Below, one piece after another: positions 1 through 12,416 of a DNA stretch of 64,000 nt (position 1 is the first letter of the stretch; each line of letters starts with the position of its first letter). The notes below the pieces were generated by a model, which saw only the letters and a list, made by a program, of their open reading frames with translations, did not search any database and had not been told where the DNA came from. Origin of the DNA: Lonicera japonica (Eukaryota > Streptophyta > Magnoliopsida > Dipsacales > Caprifoliaceae); contig CM038468.1 of the NCBI GenBank assembly GCA_021464415.1, positions 41,404,969-41,468,968 on the forward strand. Direction: 5' to 3'. Made by a program: the position numbers and the translations under genes.

Positions 1-2828
1 CAAAATTTGCATCTACAATTTGTACAGTGCCAATCACCTGGGGGAAGCATCTACAAGAGAAGAAATATGTGAATGCCCCAGCTTTTAAGGAAGTAGCAAA
101 TCAACATAAAAAGCTGTCAAAGCAATGAAAAACTAGTTCAACAAGCACAATCAAATACAACTTTATTTGCTCTCATTCTTGACCATGCCACACCTTTTTT
201 GTTGTATCCCCACATTTCTATTGATTTAACCATGCTAGGGTCTAAATCAACTTGATAAGATCATTTCAAGTATGTCCACCATTTAATAAAGCTACTAAAA
301 GAAGAAGAAGACGAACGAAGAATACAAATTCTAATAAGTCTCAAGGTTACAAAAGACTCCGTAACCATCCCCGCCAAAAGAAGGAAGAAGATAAGCCTCT
401 CCAAAGTCTATCCATTACACAAATAACATTGAGATCTCCCACATCATTCATTATATACAATTTTCAATAATGAGAGATAATGTATACATATAATAAATAT
501 AACATAACAAGAATGGTTCTGAATGTCTTTCCAAAACATTATCTTTTTACTAGCAAAATGACAGGTGGTCATGATCTAGGCAATGTGCTGCAGACATGGG
601 GTGTTTTGTAGGCAAGAGTGTATCGAAACAAAGTTGCAATCATGCCATAGGCATAAGCATCACTAGTGATGTAAATTAAAAAGAATTGAATCATATTACA
701 TGTTTATAAAAGTGACTATAGTGGAACATATAAACTAAATAATGCATGGTGTGTGATTATGGAGATTTACCTGTATATTCAAGCAACTCTGATGAAAAGT
801 TGATGGACAACCGTCACAGCAAATCAAATCACCACCGTCAGCACAAAGTCCACAGGTATCATCATTTGGATCATCACCATCGATATCAACAGTGTGATAA
901 CTCTGGCGTTCTGACTCTTCTTGTCTATTCCATGCGTCTACCAGGCATTGCACAAGTGAAGATCCAGACTCTAGAAATACATGCTGAAAAGGCTGCCGCT
1001 GTTTGCTTCCCGCATGAATCTCAAACTTCGAAATTGGGAGAATTTTGCTACAACAACGACAGTGGATCCCATCTGTTGTGATCCAACCCTCAAGCATTAC
1101 TCGGGTCTTTTTACGGTTGATATACTGCACTTTCTCACCCATATGAACTATTCCAGAATCAATCAGCCAATATAAAAGTGTTCGTTTTCCAGTATATGGA
1201 ACAAAGCCGTCATTTTCTGAATTTAGCTCATTGTCAGAGGTACGAACCAACAAAGTACACCTACCGATTTTTCTACTTTTTCTTCCCTGTACCAAATGAG
1301 AATTGGTTCTACTAAATTGCTTCTCAGCTTTCTCTTCCTCTGATCCTTGCTTGTCCAAATTACCTCGTAAATCATCTCCGCTTGCATGATTCTGCTTTTT
1401 ATGGAGACTAAGTTTCCCTTCAGTATCTTTTACCAAAGCATCCTTAGGATTCTTACTGCCACCCTCATCTCTTCTCTTCTTATTCATTTCCCTCTCAATC
1501 TTCTTACGGGTTTGCCTTGTTAATTTACTGAGTGTCTCCTCCGGTAAAAGAGTGTCAATATTCTTTTCCTCCAACTGCTTTTGAAGAGCATCATAGGCCT
1601 TAATAATTGACCAATAAGCCGTTCCGGCAGGGTTTACATACACCGCATCTAGGTAGTCTCGGTTCCTTCTTGGTCTATAATCAATTGTCCACCCAGCCTT
1701 GAGAAGCATACTCCTTATCTTCTCCCTTAATATTTGTTTCTCTGTGCCAGTACCACGCTTAACCTTGGCTTCCTTGCCCTTAACCGGGGTGACATTTTCA
1801 GTTGCTGGGGTTGCTTTTTCTTCACTTTTTATTGTTTTCCTAGAGTTGCAAGCTTGCATACTCGATGATCTCAGCTTCAGTGATGCTTCACTATCATCTG
1901 TTTCAGAATTGCCAGCCCTACTGCTCTTATTCGGTTTTTTCGGCAATTTCAGGTCACTTTTATCTGTCCTTGCAAACGGCACCAGTTTTTCATGACCTTT
2001 GGAATTAAGCTCACTTTTCTCTGTTCCCACAAAAGGAGGACGTTTTTCAGGACATTTCGAAGCAGAGTAAAATGACGGTTGGTTAGCTACATTCTTGACA
2101 GCTTCCTCAGATCTAAAACCCTTTCTATCTTGAGCTTTCTGGTGATCATAACTTTTATGATACAAACTGAACTGTTTGTTTTTATTTACCATTACTTTCA
2201 ACACGCCATTTTTTCCCTGCAACCTGATGGGCTCATCGGGCACTTCCTGATACATCTCCCTCAATAATGTAACAGGTAGATGGGTTTCATCCTCGTCCAC
2301 CTCATGTCTGTTCTTATAATTAGGCACATTACTACCTGTACCATTGAAATAAGAATGCTTGATCTTGTCAACCATATAACTTCCTGTTTCCCTCCTACTC
2401 CCACTTGGTCCAGCTAGCATCAACCTATTATCCACATAATCCTTCCTCATCTTTTTCCCATTGAATCCATCATACTCATCAAACTCTATCGCGCTTCTTT
2501 TTCTCTCACTCTCAACCAGACCATTCTTTATAAAACCATCTTCTCCCACGAAACCCTTCCTATAACTAACCGAACCATTTCGAAATTCATCATTTTCACA
2601 CACAAATTTGCTCCGAATAGGCTCTAATAGCTTACCACTAGACTCCGAATCGCTGAGAACCAATCGAGGTCTCTTCTTCTCCTTCCTGGAGTCAAAAACC
2701 TTCTTCGAAATCGAATCACCAATTCCCCCAATTCCATCCCCTTTCTTTTTTATAATCAAACAACCAGAAGAGCTCTTCTTCTTTATCACACCCCCTGAAG
2801 GAGCAGCGTATCTCACACCCTCCTCCAT
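1..2828 (-). CDS. IDM1-like PHD-finger / acyltransferase-family chromatin protein (5' part, continues past left edge)
   Basis: Two coding exons are visible on the minus strand: 2828-771 (686 codons) and 50-1, joined in frame at a CAG|GTAAAT donor and a TTGTAG| acceptor; the intron is 51-770. The visible protein has a Lys/Ser-rich start with a GCLIIKKKGDG motif, a DUF7028-like block around residues 363-425 (KAGWTIDYRPRR), a TPL-binding (TDBD/Tify-type) block around 546-633 (CSKILPISKFEIHAGS), then a PHD finger starting at about 656 (CGLCADGGDLICCDGCPSTF). The second exon supplies the last zinc ligands (WHCTNCRCKFC). In the family (Arabidopsis IDM1/ROS4 and relatives) a GNAT acetyltransferase domain follows, and these nuclear proteins act on histones and influence DNA methylation; that part lies outside the window. 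The reading frame opens 15 codons further upstream at 2873, but an acceptor at 2854-2856 removes that stretch, so the MEEGV start at 2828 is preferred (an ATG at 2837 is also in the exon). Confidence 0.88.
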
Positions 2829-2853
2829 ATCATGCATAGACCACACAAATCCC

Positions 2854-3098
2854 CTGAAAGTTTCAAATTTCAATCGAAATTCACGTCAAACATAACCCTA
2901 ATTAGTCATGATACTTGACAATAACTCCTAATTAGCCATCATACTCGACAATAACTGAATTAGAACCTTCAAAACCTCCTTACGAAAACTAGCATTGCCA
3001 GATCTAAATCGAAACAATACGAAGACCTGAATTGAGAAAATACAAAACGGAAATTGTTCGGACAGCGAAAAGGAAGAAGGATATTGTGCGATCCTTAC
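2854..3098 (-). other. 5'UTR intron of the IDM1-like gene
   Basis: On the minus strand an untranslated first exon ends at 3099 with GAG|GTAAGG, and the coding exon begins at 2853 after a TTTCAG acceptor, 25 nt before the preferred ATG. The leader exon probably starts near 3200-3240. The donor is close to consensus and the acceptor has a T-rich run before it. Transcript evidence would settle it. Confidence 0.6.
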
Positions 3099-3249
3099 CT
3101 CGGCTCGCAGGTGAGCACCGAGATTCCGATAAAACCGGCGATTAATCGACTGGAAGATGTACGAAATCTCCGGCGAAATTAACAAGGTCACAGCACAATT
3201 ATTATTATTATTATTAAAGAAGACAGCGTAAACCAGAAATTGTATAGGG

Positions 3250-6200
3250 ACTGTATATATATGTGTATCAGGTTCAGGCTTTGGTTGTCAAAATTCCTAT
3301 TGCAAATTGGAATTAGCTGTATTCTTACATGAAAGTGGATTATTCCCTTGATCAAATACAAACGTTATACCCGCTCGTAAATTTATAATAAGAGTTGATA
3401 CAATATTTTAATTTAATTTTTTTTTGGACATGCACTAGAGAAGTGATACACTTATCAGCTACATTAAATAATTATTTATACCTTATAAAGTAAGATTATG
3501 ATTTTCGAAGCAATGTTATACTTACTCATTTTTTATTATTTATATTATTTTGAATTGAAAATCTAATTTGATCTCAAATCTTTTAAAGATGTTTTAAATT
3601 AATAATTTTATATTATTCCAATAATATAGATAATTAATTCATTTGGACAAAATTTATTTATAAACTCTTAATTTAAAATATATGTATAAATAATTAAGAA
3701 CTAAGATAATGTGCTTGTCATGTTCTCTCAGGTAATCTTGCAAATAAATATGCATTTTTAGTAAATTTTACTTTTAAAGATTTTAAATTTGAAAGTAAAG
3801 TAAACGGAAAAGATAGACAAAAAAAAATGGAAAAGAAACTGGAGAGGAAACTAATGTCAATTATCATTAATGGAGAAGATGAAGATTTGTTTTGAATCTG
3901 TTCTTTCAAGGCAAAAGGCGAAGAATTTATTCAAAAGTAATTCGCGGGATCATGCACCCTTCTTTCTGAGTTATAATGGAAGACGTACACCTGATTGGAT
4001 CCAACCTATTCGTGGAAACAAGAATAGATAGAATTTGATCATTATGAACAAATCCAAAATCTTTGTAGACAGAAATCAATCACCCTAGCGAATTATTATT
4101 GAGGATTGCAAAGCGACAAGGGGGATGCTGATTATCATGGACATTCTTAGATAGGCAATCAGATGTGCGCAAGGGCTTACACACCATAGGGTGAGGGGTT
4201 CGAATGGGCCCCTTGGATTTTCAAAAATTTTACAATATGAACGGCTTTATGTAAACGTTAATAATTAGAGGGGATGTTCACATTTGAACTTCAATTAAAT
4301 AAGTGAAAAGTTAAACAGGTGAAAGTAAAATTGTAGAAAATTTCCTTTAAGTATCTATTGCATTTAACCCTTTAAAAAAGAAAACTCGATGTTAAACCCT
4401 CTTCTCCTACAAGATCCAAAACAAAAAGGTTATGGTGTTAATGGGATCTACGTTATGACGAACATACACTTTTGCTACAATTTAATTTCATTATCATCTA
4501 TTTGTCCTCTATAACTAGCTTATTCTAAACACGATATCTTGAAAAGTATTATTGTAATTAATATGTTGTGATTTGCATTATCAAACATATAATTTTAATT
4601 TCGTCCTCATTTTACTGCTTCAAAACTTTTAAAATCTTCTAAAACTTGTCTCCATACTTAAATCCTTGTGTATGTCACTTACTATGCGGATGCCATAGCC
4701 AGGCTTGGTGCTTCTCAAATCAAAGCAATCAATTTGTGTTAGTACCACCGTATGAAGGGGTGGATGAACTCATTCCTAATCTCGAGAGGATCGTATACTT
4801 TTATAGGATGTAATTTTAATTTCTCGTGTTACTTTTATGCTTTCTTTTTATTAAAAAAAAAACAAATGAAAAAAACTTTACTATTTTGTTAAAAATTTTA
4901 AAAAATGAAAAGCGCGCACGTGCCTTTACACGTGATAAAAACAAATATGTTATACTAACCAAATTAATGAAACAATAAGAAAGCGATAAATGTAGCCGAT
5001 CTAAAACCTAATATACAAGTATTTAATGGTACAACTAATTAAGAAAGTGATACTCAACCAATTTTAATTATTTGCCTTCTTTTTCTGTCGCCACATCTAA
5101 TCCACCAATTGTCATGAAGGAGGGGTGACATTTGGTGGTTCTTCTGGCCACTGTACACAGCTACCTAAAGGCTACCATAAATGTAGCCAATAGTTGACTG
5201 TTAAAAAAATTGGGTGTAGTCTCAAAATAGAGTGCTTTTTAACTTAATTGAAGAAATAATAATAGAAGAAATAGTGCCAAATTAAAATTGTGAGTGACTC
5301 ATGTTTTTAAGTTAAAAATATTATATTAATTAATAATTTTTCAAAATTTTTAAATATTGTAAATTTAAAACTGTGAGATGAACTCACTTTTTTTCTTTTT
5401 AACTTAAAAATGTGAGTATATCCCATGATTTTAAGCTTCTCAACTTCTCTCTCTCTTCTTGCCTCCCGTTTCTCAATATCAACAAATTCATTCATTTGTA
5501 AAATTAAAAATAACCTAGCCGAGCTCCACGCTGTCACTTCACTCTCACGCCTCTCCGCTTACCATTCGAGCCCTAACCCCATGCTTCCTTTATCTCCATC
5601 GCCACCATTTGTTGGATTTTTCGTGCACTAACCCCATGTCTCTCCATTCTCCATCTCAAATAAACCTCGTAAGTTCTCTTTTCTTTTTATTTTATTGACT
5701 TTAAAAGGAATGCTAGAAATTATATAATTTTTTATTTATTAAAGTAAGATGTTTGAGAAGGCCTTAAGGTTTTAACCTAAAGTTTCTTATAGTTTTAAGG
5801 CTTATCCCCGTTCTCCAAAATAATATGAAAACTACCCCCATCCACCTAATAAAGTTTTAAAACTACACCATCTTAAAAAAATCCTCCCACTAGTTCCTAA
5901 AAAGGGATAAATAATGTAGCTAATAGTATGAGTGGTGCAACGATCTTGTGTTTGAGTTTCACCGATTGTAACATTAGCATGTATATCTCTTTATTCTAAT
6001 GTAATAGTGTATGCTTACTTTAAAAATGGGATATTAAAAAAGGGTGTTCTTAAATGCACCCACATAATCCGTGTTCTCACATTACCAAAAGTCAAAGTTA
6101 GGTTAAATCTTAACTTAAAAAATAGCGTAAAACTCTTTCTTCTCACCCAACTTTCTATACTTTGAAAAAATCGCCACTAATTTGTTTTATCACCCACTTA

Positions 6201-7473
6201 AATTATTAAAAATTAGTTAAAAAACTTTATTCTTTTCAACAAATAAGCATCTACTATTTTCACTTAATTATATATATTTGATAGATGTAAGCTTATAATA
6301 ACTATCCTCATACTTTTATATAGAGTGTTGGACTTTTATTTTCACTTGCATCAATATAATAATGTTTTCAATGATGGTTTTCTTAATGTATTTACTCTTT
6401 TTATTTGTGCACGCATACATAACTTAATAAAACTCATGTTAAGTTATTTAATATCAAAGTTAAATATAGCTACTATTAACATGTGCTTAATATGTCATAA
6501 AAAAATATGTATTGTGTGTTATACTTTTATTGTTTCAATATTTAAATTCTTAAAATTACTCGTAAAAAAATAGTGAAAAATAAAATAGTTTGGTAAGAAA
6601 ATCTCTATCCTTTTAATATTTTGGAAGGAAATCGATTTTCTTGAGTATACAAAAAATTAAATATCATAGAAATCAAAAGTAACAACATATTTTAATAAAT
6701 TATTTATTTTTATGAAAACTATTTTATTTTTTCAATTCATTTTTCCCCTTTTCACGAAAGATAACATTTTTTAAAAGGAAAAAAGAAGAAAGTTTTAAGT
6801 CGTTAGAATAAAAAAATTGTGATGAATTTACACGTAGATCTCCCCATATTATAATTTTCATTCTTTATGTTTATAACGACATAACTAAAGTTCACAAGTA
6901 CTACTATCTCCTATATGGCTTCATAGTGAATTATTTTTCATGCACACAACAACTACACCAATTATTAATGGTACATGTAGTTTTGGCTTAACATAAATTG
7001 CTTTATTTTTATGTGCTTTGATGTTAGTTTAATTATATGAGTATGAATCAGTTTAGTCATGATTTGTACTGAATCAAATTTACATATTATTGTTGAGTTT
7101 TGTAGTGGGTTTTTAATGTTTTTAGTGTAGTGAATTAGAATTTATATTTACTTATTTCACAAAAATAAAATTTATAGATAAATTTAAAATATGAATGATA
7201 ACCATTTGAGAATAATGAATAGTAATAGATTATATGAAATATAATTGTTAAAAATGTATTTATCACAATTAATATTTTATATTTTTTTCATAATTATTGT
7301 GATTTATATGTAATTTTTAATGAAATTAATTAAAAATGATGTAAATTTTATTTATTATGTATTATTTTAATACAAAAGTTAATATTGTTTAATATTTTTT
7401 CTTTTTTTCATGGATGCTATGACTTATACGTAATTTTTAATGAAATTTATTAAGAATGATGTAATTTGTTTTA
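3250..7473. other. AT-rich intergenic region, no gene seen
   Basis: No open frame here has recognisable protein similarity or convincing splice structure. The DNA is rich in A/T runs. Just before the MULE, about 7260-7470, two imperfect copies of an AT-rich segment of roughly 100 bp lie in tandem; the MULE interrupts the second copy, which resumes after 37259. Nothing else is supported. Confidence 0.6.
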
Positions 7474-7625
7474 GGAGTATTTGGACTTTGCACCCTACAT
7501 TTTCACCCATAATTTGAGTTTACACCCTATGTTTTAAAACATTTGTGATTGCACCCCGATGTTAACATTTTCTGTTATGTCTCATTAATGAATGATTTTT
7601 TTGAGTATCCTGCCCTTATATGTTT
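7474..7625 (+). repeat. MULE left terminal inverted repeat
   Basis: This is the reverse complement of 37110-37259 with scattered mismatches. Shared blocks include TTTGGACTTTGCACCCTACA, TTTTCACCCATAATTTGAG and GTGATTGCACCCC. Similarity runs through the TGAATGATTTTTT block to about CCCTTATA, then stops. Confidence 0.88.
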
Positions 7626-7959
7626 TCACGTATGGCACGTTTGTGTGTCATATCCCCTCTACACCACACACAGGATCAAGGCATACAAAGCACACAAAAT
7701 AGGCGCCAAATCAACGAGAGAATAACACAAGGCGATTGTGAGGTTAGGGCTTGCAATTGAGTGGGGAATGTTAAAGATCTTTAAATAAGTTCATGTAAGT
7801 GGTTTATACATGTGTAGATTGTCCTATATTTTTTGTTATTTCTTTAAGATTTTAGTTATTGTAAGTTTTTTTCTTGTTTTTTATTTTTGTGAGTAGGGTT
7901 TGTGTATAGCTTTATTGCTGATGCATGTTTGTTTTTCTTTTTCTTTTTTGTTTTTCCAT

Positions 7960-10540
7960 GTTGGTATTACAGTTTGCCCTAGTTTGGAATGTAGAAATCT
8001 AAGGTTGCATTATGAAGGTGGGTGGGAAGATGTTGAAAGCTCTGGTATTATTAGATTGGTGAAATGGGTTGGAGGTATTCATGTTAATGAAAAATGGTTC
8101 ACCTGAAGTCTATTACTTCTCAAAAAATAGTTGATATGTTTAGAATGCATTTCCCAACTACAAAGCATAAAAATCTAAATATTTATTACATGATTGAGAG
8201 CTTATGACTTGAGATAAATGATGATCATGAAATTCAGTTTATGTGGAGAAACTTCCCACCAGAAGAAAATGGGTACACACACCTTTATTGTACTATGTCA
8301 GAAAATCCATCTCACCATGAAGAACTTTCAAACTTTGAGAGCCAAACCTCTGCATTAATCAACCTAGATAGTCCTGCAAAGAACACTAGGAGTAAATTTA
8401 AAGTAAGGCCTACTACTCCATCTACACCAAATGAAATCACTCAATCACTAACAAATGATAGCCTTGCAAATAACACACGAAGCAAGAGAACATGGGGTGT
8501 AGTGAAAACACCACTTATATATATTCATGACAACCTATCAAAGGAGAGTGCAGTTAAGAAGCTACATGTTAAAAGGAAGATCATTACAACAGAGAAGAAT
8601 TCATTAAAATACGGCTCTATTAAACTTATTCCAGTTCCATTTGATGAAGCAGAGCCAATAAAGGAACATGATTTGGATGGTGCTGAAACTTAGCCAGGAA
8701 ATTCATATAATGCAAACACCACTTGTAGCTTATGCTTTATATTGCTGTTAGTAATGGTTTATTTGTTTATTATGTAAATATGCAAGGTAAAGGAAATGAT
8801 GTGGGTGAATCATCTCAAAAGGCTAATAATGGAGTAAACTTGGAGGAAATCATGGATAATCCTGATTGGCTGCATTTTAGTTCTGATGATGAAGAATTTG
8901 ACTATAATGAAGTAGGTGAAGTTGAGGACTCAATTGATGAAGAAGATGAGGATTTCATTGAACCAGAGGAGACTGTACAAAATGAGGAAGATTTCCAGCC
9001 TCAATTTCAAAAGTTTTCAGAAGAGACATTTGATTGTATTGAACAGGCTCTAGAAAGAAAATCTAGGGTGAAGTTTACTGATGATGTGAAGCTATTTTTA
9101 GGACAAGAATGGAATACGGCAGATCTTTGTAGACACATTTAGAATGTATGCAATTAAAAATAAATTTAAGTTTAAATTCAAAAAGAATTGTTCTGATAAA
9201 TTTATATGTATTTGCAAAGCTAAGCCATGCCCATGGAAATGTTACATTAGAAGGCTTAATGATGGACATACAATGGTTTGTAGGGGTTGGAAGACAAACA
9301 CACTTGTAAGAATGATGGTCAGAATAATAACTCAATGGCGAATGCAAAATAGATTGCAAAAATAATTGAAGAAGACATGAGGATGCATCACACGAGCTTC
9401 ACAGCAAGGGATATTGTTAAACTAGTTTGGCATAGGTATAATATTTATATTAATTATTGGAAATGATGGCATGCAAGGGGTGTTGCATTAGAAAATGTTC
9501 ATGGGAACTATGAGTTGAGCTACCTCAAAGTCCCTGAACTTTGCAAGCAAATACAAAAGTCGAATCCAAATAGTTTACTTCATTGGAAGGCTTGCCCTAA
9601 AACAAACAAATTCTTGTACCTATGTGTTGCTTTTAGAGCTAGTTTGGATGGGTGGATTAAAGGTTGTAGGCCAATAGTAGGGTTAAATGGCTGATTTTTA
9701 AAGGGTAAGTATAGAGGGGTGTGCTTATGTGCAATTGGGATGGATGGTAATAATGGCATGTTCCCATTGGCTATTGTCATTTGCAAAAGGGAGAATAGTG
9801 AAAACTTGAACAAATTCTTGGAACTTATAGCACCTGAGCTTAAAAAGCATTCGATGCCATTCACTATAATGTCAGATAAGTGCAAAGGGTTACTCAATGC
9901 AGTGGGTGCAAATTTCGAAGGGTGCAACCAAATGAATTGTTTCAGGCACATGTTCAAGAATTTGAACAAGAAGTTTAAAGGGGAACACATAAAGGAGCTA
10001 TGCTGGGTTACTGCTTCTGCTTTGAGGCTTTTCGATTATGCTAGAGCAATTAATGAGTTGGATAAAGCTGCAAGTGGGGCAAAAAATTATCTAGTGAAAG
10101 AGTAGGGTCCTAAAACTTGGGCTAAAGCACACTTTGACAATGTTTATAAATGTGATCACTTGACAAATAACTTCACTGAGAACTTTAATAGCTTCAGACT
10201 GTCAGCTAGGGATAAACCAATATGCTCAATGGTGACTAGTATTTCTTTTTTGTTGATGAAGATCATGTACGATAGGAAGATGGAATCTAATAATTGGGAT
10301 GATAATGGATTGTTACCAAGAGTGGAGAAAGTGATAGATGCTTACAAGGAAAGGAAAAATGATTATCTTACAGATCCTTCTGGAAATGGGAGTTATTGTG
10401 TGAGGATGTATACAGGTGAGTATTGGACAGTGGAGTTAAATAAGTATAAGTGCTCATGTGGTGAATGGCAGGTCACAAGAATTCCTTATGTGCATGCAGT
10501 GCACTTGATTAGCCATTTCAAGTTTCCATTTGTGAAGTAG
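7960..10540 (+). pseudogene. mudrA-type MULE transposase, 5' and central part (decayed)
   Basis: Blocks in order: an N-terminal MULE block (7965-8693, LRLHYEGGWEDVESSG, with stops), an acidic linker (8840-9060), a plant MuDR DNA-binding domain (9144-9260, KAKPCPWKCYIRRLNDGHTM), the MULE transposase core (about 9630-10100) and a SWIM zinc finger (about 10430-10510, YKCSCGEWQVTRIPYVHAVH). Several frameshifts and stops separate them. In the core the first catalytic Asp of the usual GLDGCF motif reads GLNG-stop-F (about 9683-9695); the second Asp (MSDKCKG) and the Glu (NNFTENFNSF) remain. The protein would have cut and pasted the element by a DDE mechanism. The gene is now inactive and is interrupted just after the SWIM domain by the CACTA element at 10586. 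Confidence 0.85.
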
Positions 10541-11230
10541 GTGTTTTTTTTCATTTATTTACATTATAGAGTTAATGCTAATCATCACTTCAAAAAAAAC
10601 ATTTTTTGAGACAATATATATATAAGACAGACGCATTTATTTGTGCCAAATAAAAAATATATGGGACAACCTAAAGAGCTGTGCCAAATACTTAGTTTAA
10701 TTGAGATAACATTTTTTTCCTATCCCACAAAATTTTTTATGTGCGCAGCAATCCTCCCGCCAATGTTGGCGGTACTAATATTTTATTATTTGAGACAGTA
10801 CTTGAAAAAACCGTGCCATAAGCTTATATTTCATTTTTGTATCCATGCCATAAACCCATAGTTTTGTATATATCTTTTTTCTTTTCTAAAGAGATGCTTA
10901 ACTCTCTTCTCTCTTCTTTCTCTCTGTTGTCTAGCTGCCGCTCGGCCCTATCTCTCACCATTCTCTACTACACCTCGCCATTCATTATCTCACCGAGCTT
11001 CCCTACCCCTTGCCATTCACCATCTCAGTCCATTCACCATCTGAAGCGGGGCTTTGAAGGATTTACCCAATCATCTACATCTAAAGTACAAATCTCAGTA
11101 CTATTAATTCAAATAAGTGAAATGCTAAATTATTTTTGAAGTGTAAAGCTATGAAAAAAGCCTTAAATAATGTATACATAAAAAGCCCTAAATTAGATGT
11201 ACATAAAAAGCCCTAATCAAATGTAAAGCT

Positions 11231-11449
11231 ATGGCCATCCTTGATCATATCTCCATTTTATTTTCCTTTTTTTATATGGTCATGATTGTTTCTGCTCAAC
11301 TGAGGACTTTACAGTGCCATTGGGAGGACAGGAATCCTACAAGTTTACCCCAAATAGAGGATTTTACGTGGGCGTCAATGACGGCAGGATTTTGAGGTAC
11401 AAAGGTTCCAAAGCTGGTTGGTTTACTTTGCCTACGCATCTCTAAATAG
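11231..11449 (+). pseudogene. Captured strictosidine-synthase-like first exon (with frameshift)
   Basis: An ATG at 11231 opens a hydrophobic, signal-peptide-like start (MAILDHISILFSFFYMVMIV). After a frame change near 11300 the sequence reads TEDFTVPLGG, then YVGVNDGRILRYKGSKAGW, followed by an exon-like end AATAG|GTAATT. The pattern of signal peptide, Gly/Pro-rich stretch and GPYTGVSDGRILKW-like motif is the N-terminal exon layout of plant strictosidine-synthase-like six-bladed propeller proteins. Only this exon is recognisable. It lies inside the CACTA element, upstream of the Gypsy insertion, so it is best read as a host gene fragment captured by the transposon. No function is expected. 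Confidence 0.5.
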
Positions 11450-12416
11450 GTAATTAATTAACACTAAATCTTAGCTTGTGATATAAAGCTTTTATGTACA
11501 GCATGTAAATGTTCCTTAATTCTAATTTGAGATTGAATTCTTGTTTCTTTTTCTTTTTTCCTCATAGAATATTGAGAATTCATGTTTTTACTTTAAAGCT
11601 TAATGTTGTTCCTTTTTTTTTCTCCTAAGATGAGAGGTTAATGTCGTTCTTAAACATTAATGTTTATGAAAAATACTAAAATGAAGTAGCGCTACAACAT
11701 TTGCCTCTGCACTAAACTAATTGTGCCTTTCTGCTCTGGCTAAATGTAATAGTGGTAATTTATGTCGTTCTTAAACATTAATGTTTTTTTTTCTAGATTT
11801 AAGGTTAATTTATGCTTAACTGTTGTAATTATGGCTTTTAAAACACTTGACTTTATGTGCTAATATGTTTTAGAATGTTAGACCTATAAGTTAAGTTTGA
11901 AGGTGTGGCTGGGAGCATGGAATAGTTACTGTAGAATTGTGTAGTTGCAAAAAAAGTTCAAAATTGAATTAATGCAAAATTGAACTGTTTAGTTATTTGT
12001 TGCCTCCTAATTCTGAATATTATAGAATTTTGTCAATCTTGACAAGGAATAGATTGGTTCATCTTAAAACCTCACCACTCATCCAAAATTAAAAATCCCA
12101 CTTTTTATGTTTGGATAAATATGACTCATTTCAAAACTTTAAGTAATTAATGAATCTTTAAGAATCCTAATATCATTAACTTGAAAAGATTTCGTATAGA
12201 CATTGATTATATCAAATATTCAAAAAGTCAATGGGTGTGAGAAAGATTGAGATTTTAATATAACAAAGGGAGTAGGTAAAATTGAAGGAATAAAAAGAGA
12301 CGAAGCCCATTCGGAGATTAATTATTAAGAGCCTGCTAAACTATTCAAATGCAAAGCAAACAAATTAAAAGAAAAGGATACTTGAACCTTATTTGTTTGA
12401 AAATTTGGAATGAACG

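Noticed and set aside
252..470. Lys/Arg-rich 72-codon frame
   Set aside because: It lies inside intron 51-770 of the IDM1-like gene and shows no similarity to known proteins.
4140..4260. Possible tRNA-derived SINE: B-box-like GGTTCGAATGG near 4197
   Set aside because: No clear A box, tail or target duplication could be found, so it was not called.
4680..4810. A roughly 40-codon open stretch (FVLVPPYEGVDELIPNLERI)
   Set aside because: No recognised family, no start or splice context; compatible with chance in this intergenic DNA.
9580..9990. Long minus-strand open frame (136 codons) opposite the MULE transposase core
   Set aside because: It is a shadow of the recognised transposase coding sequence on the plus strand.
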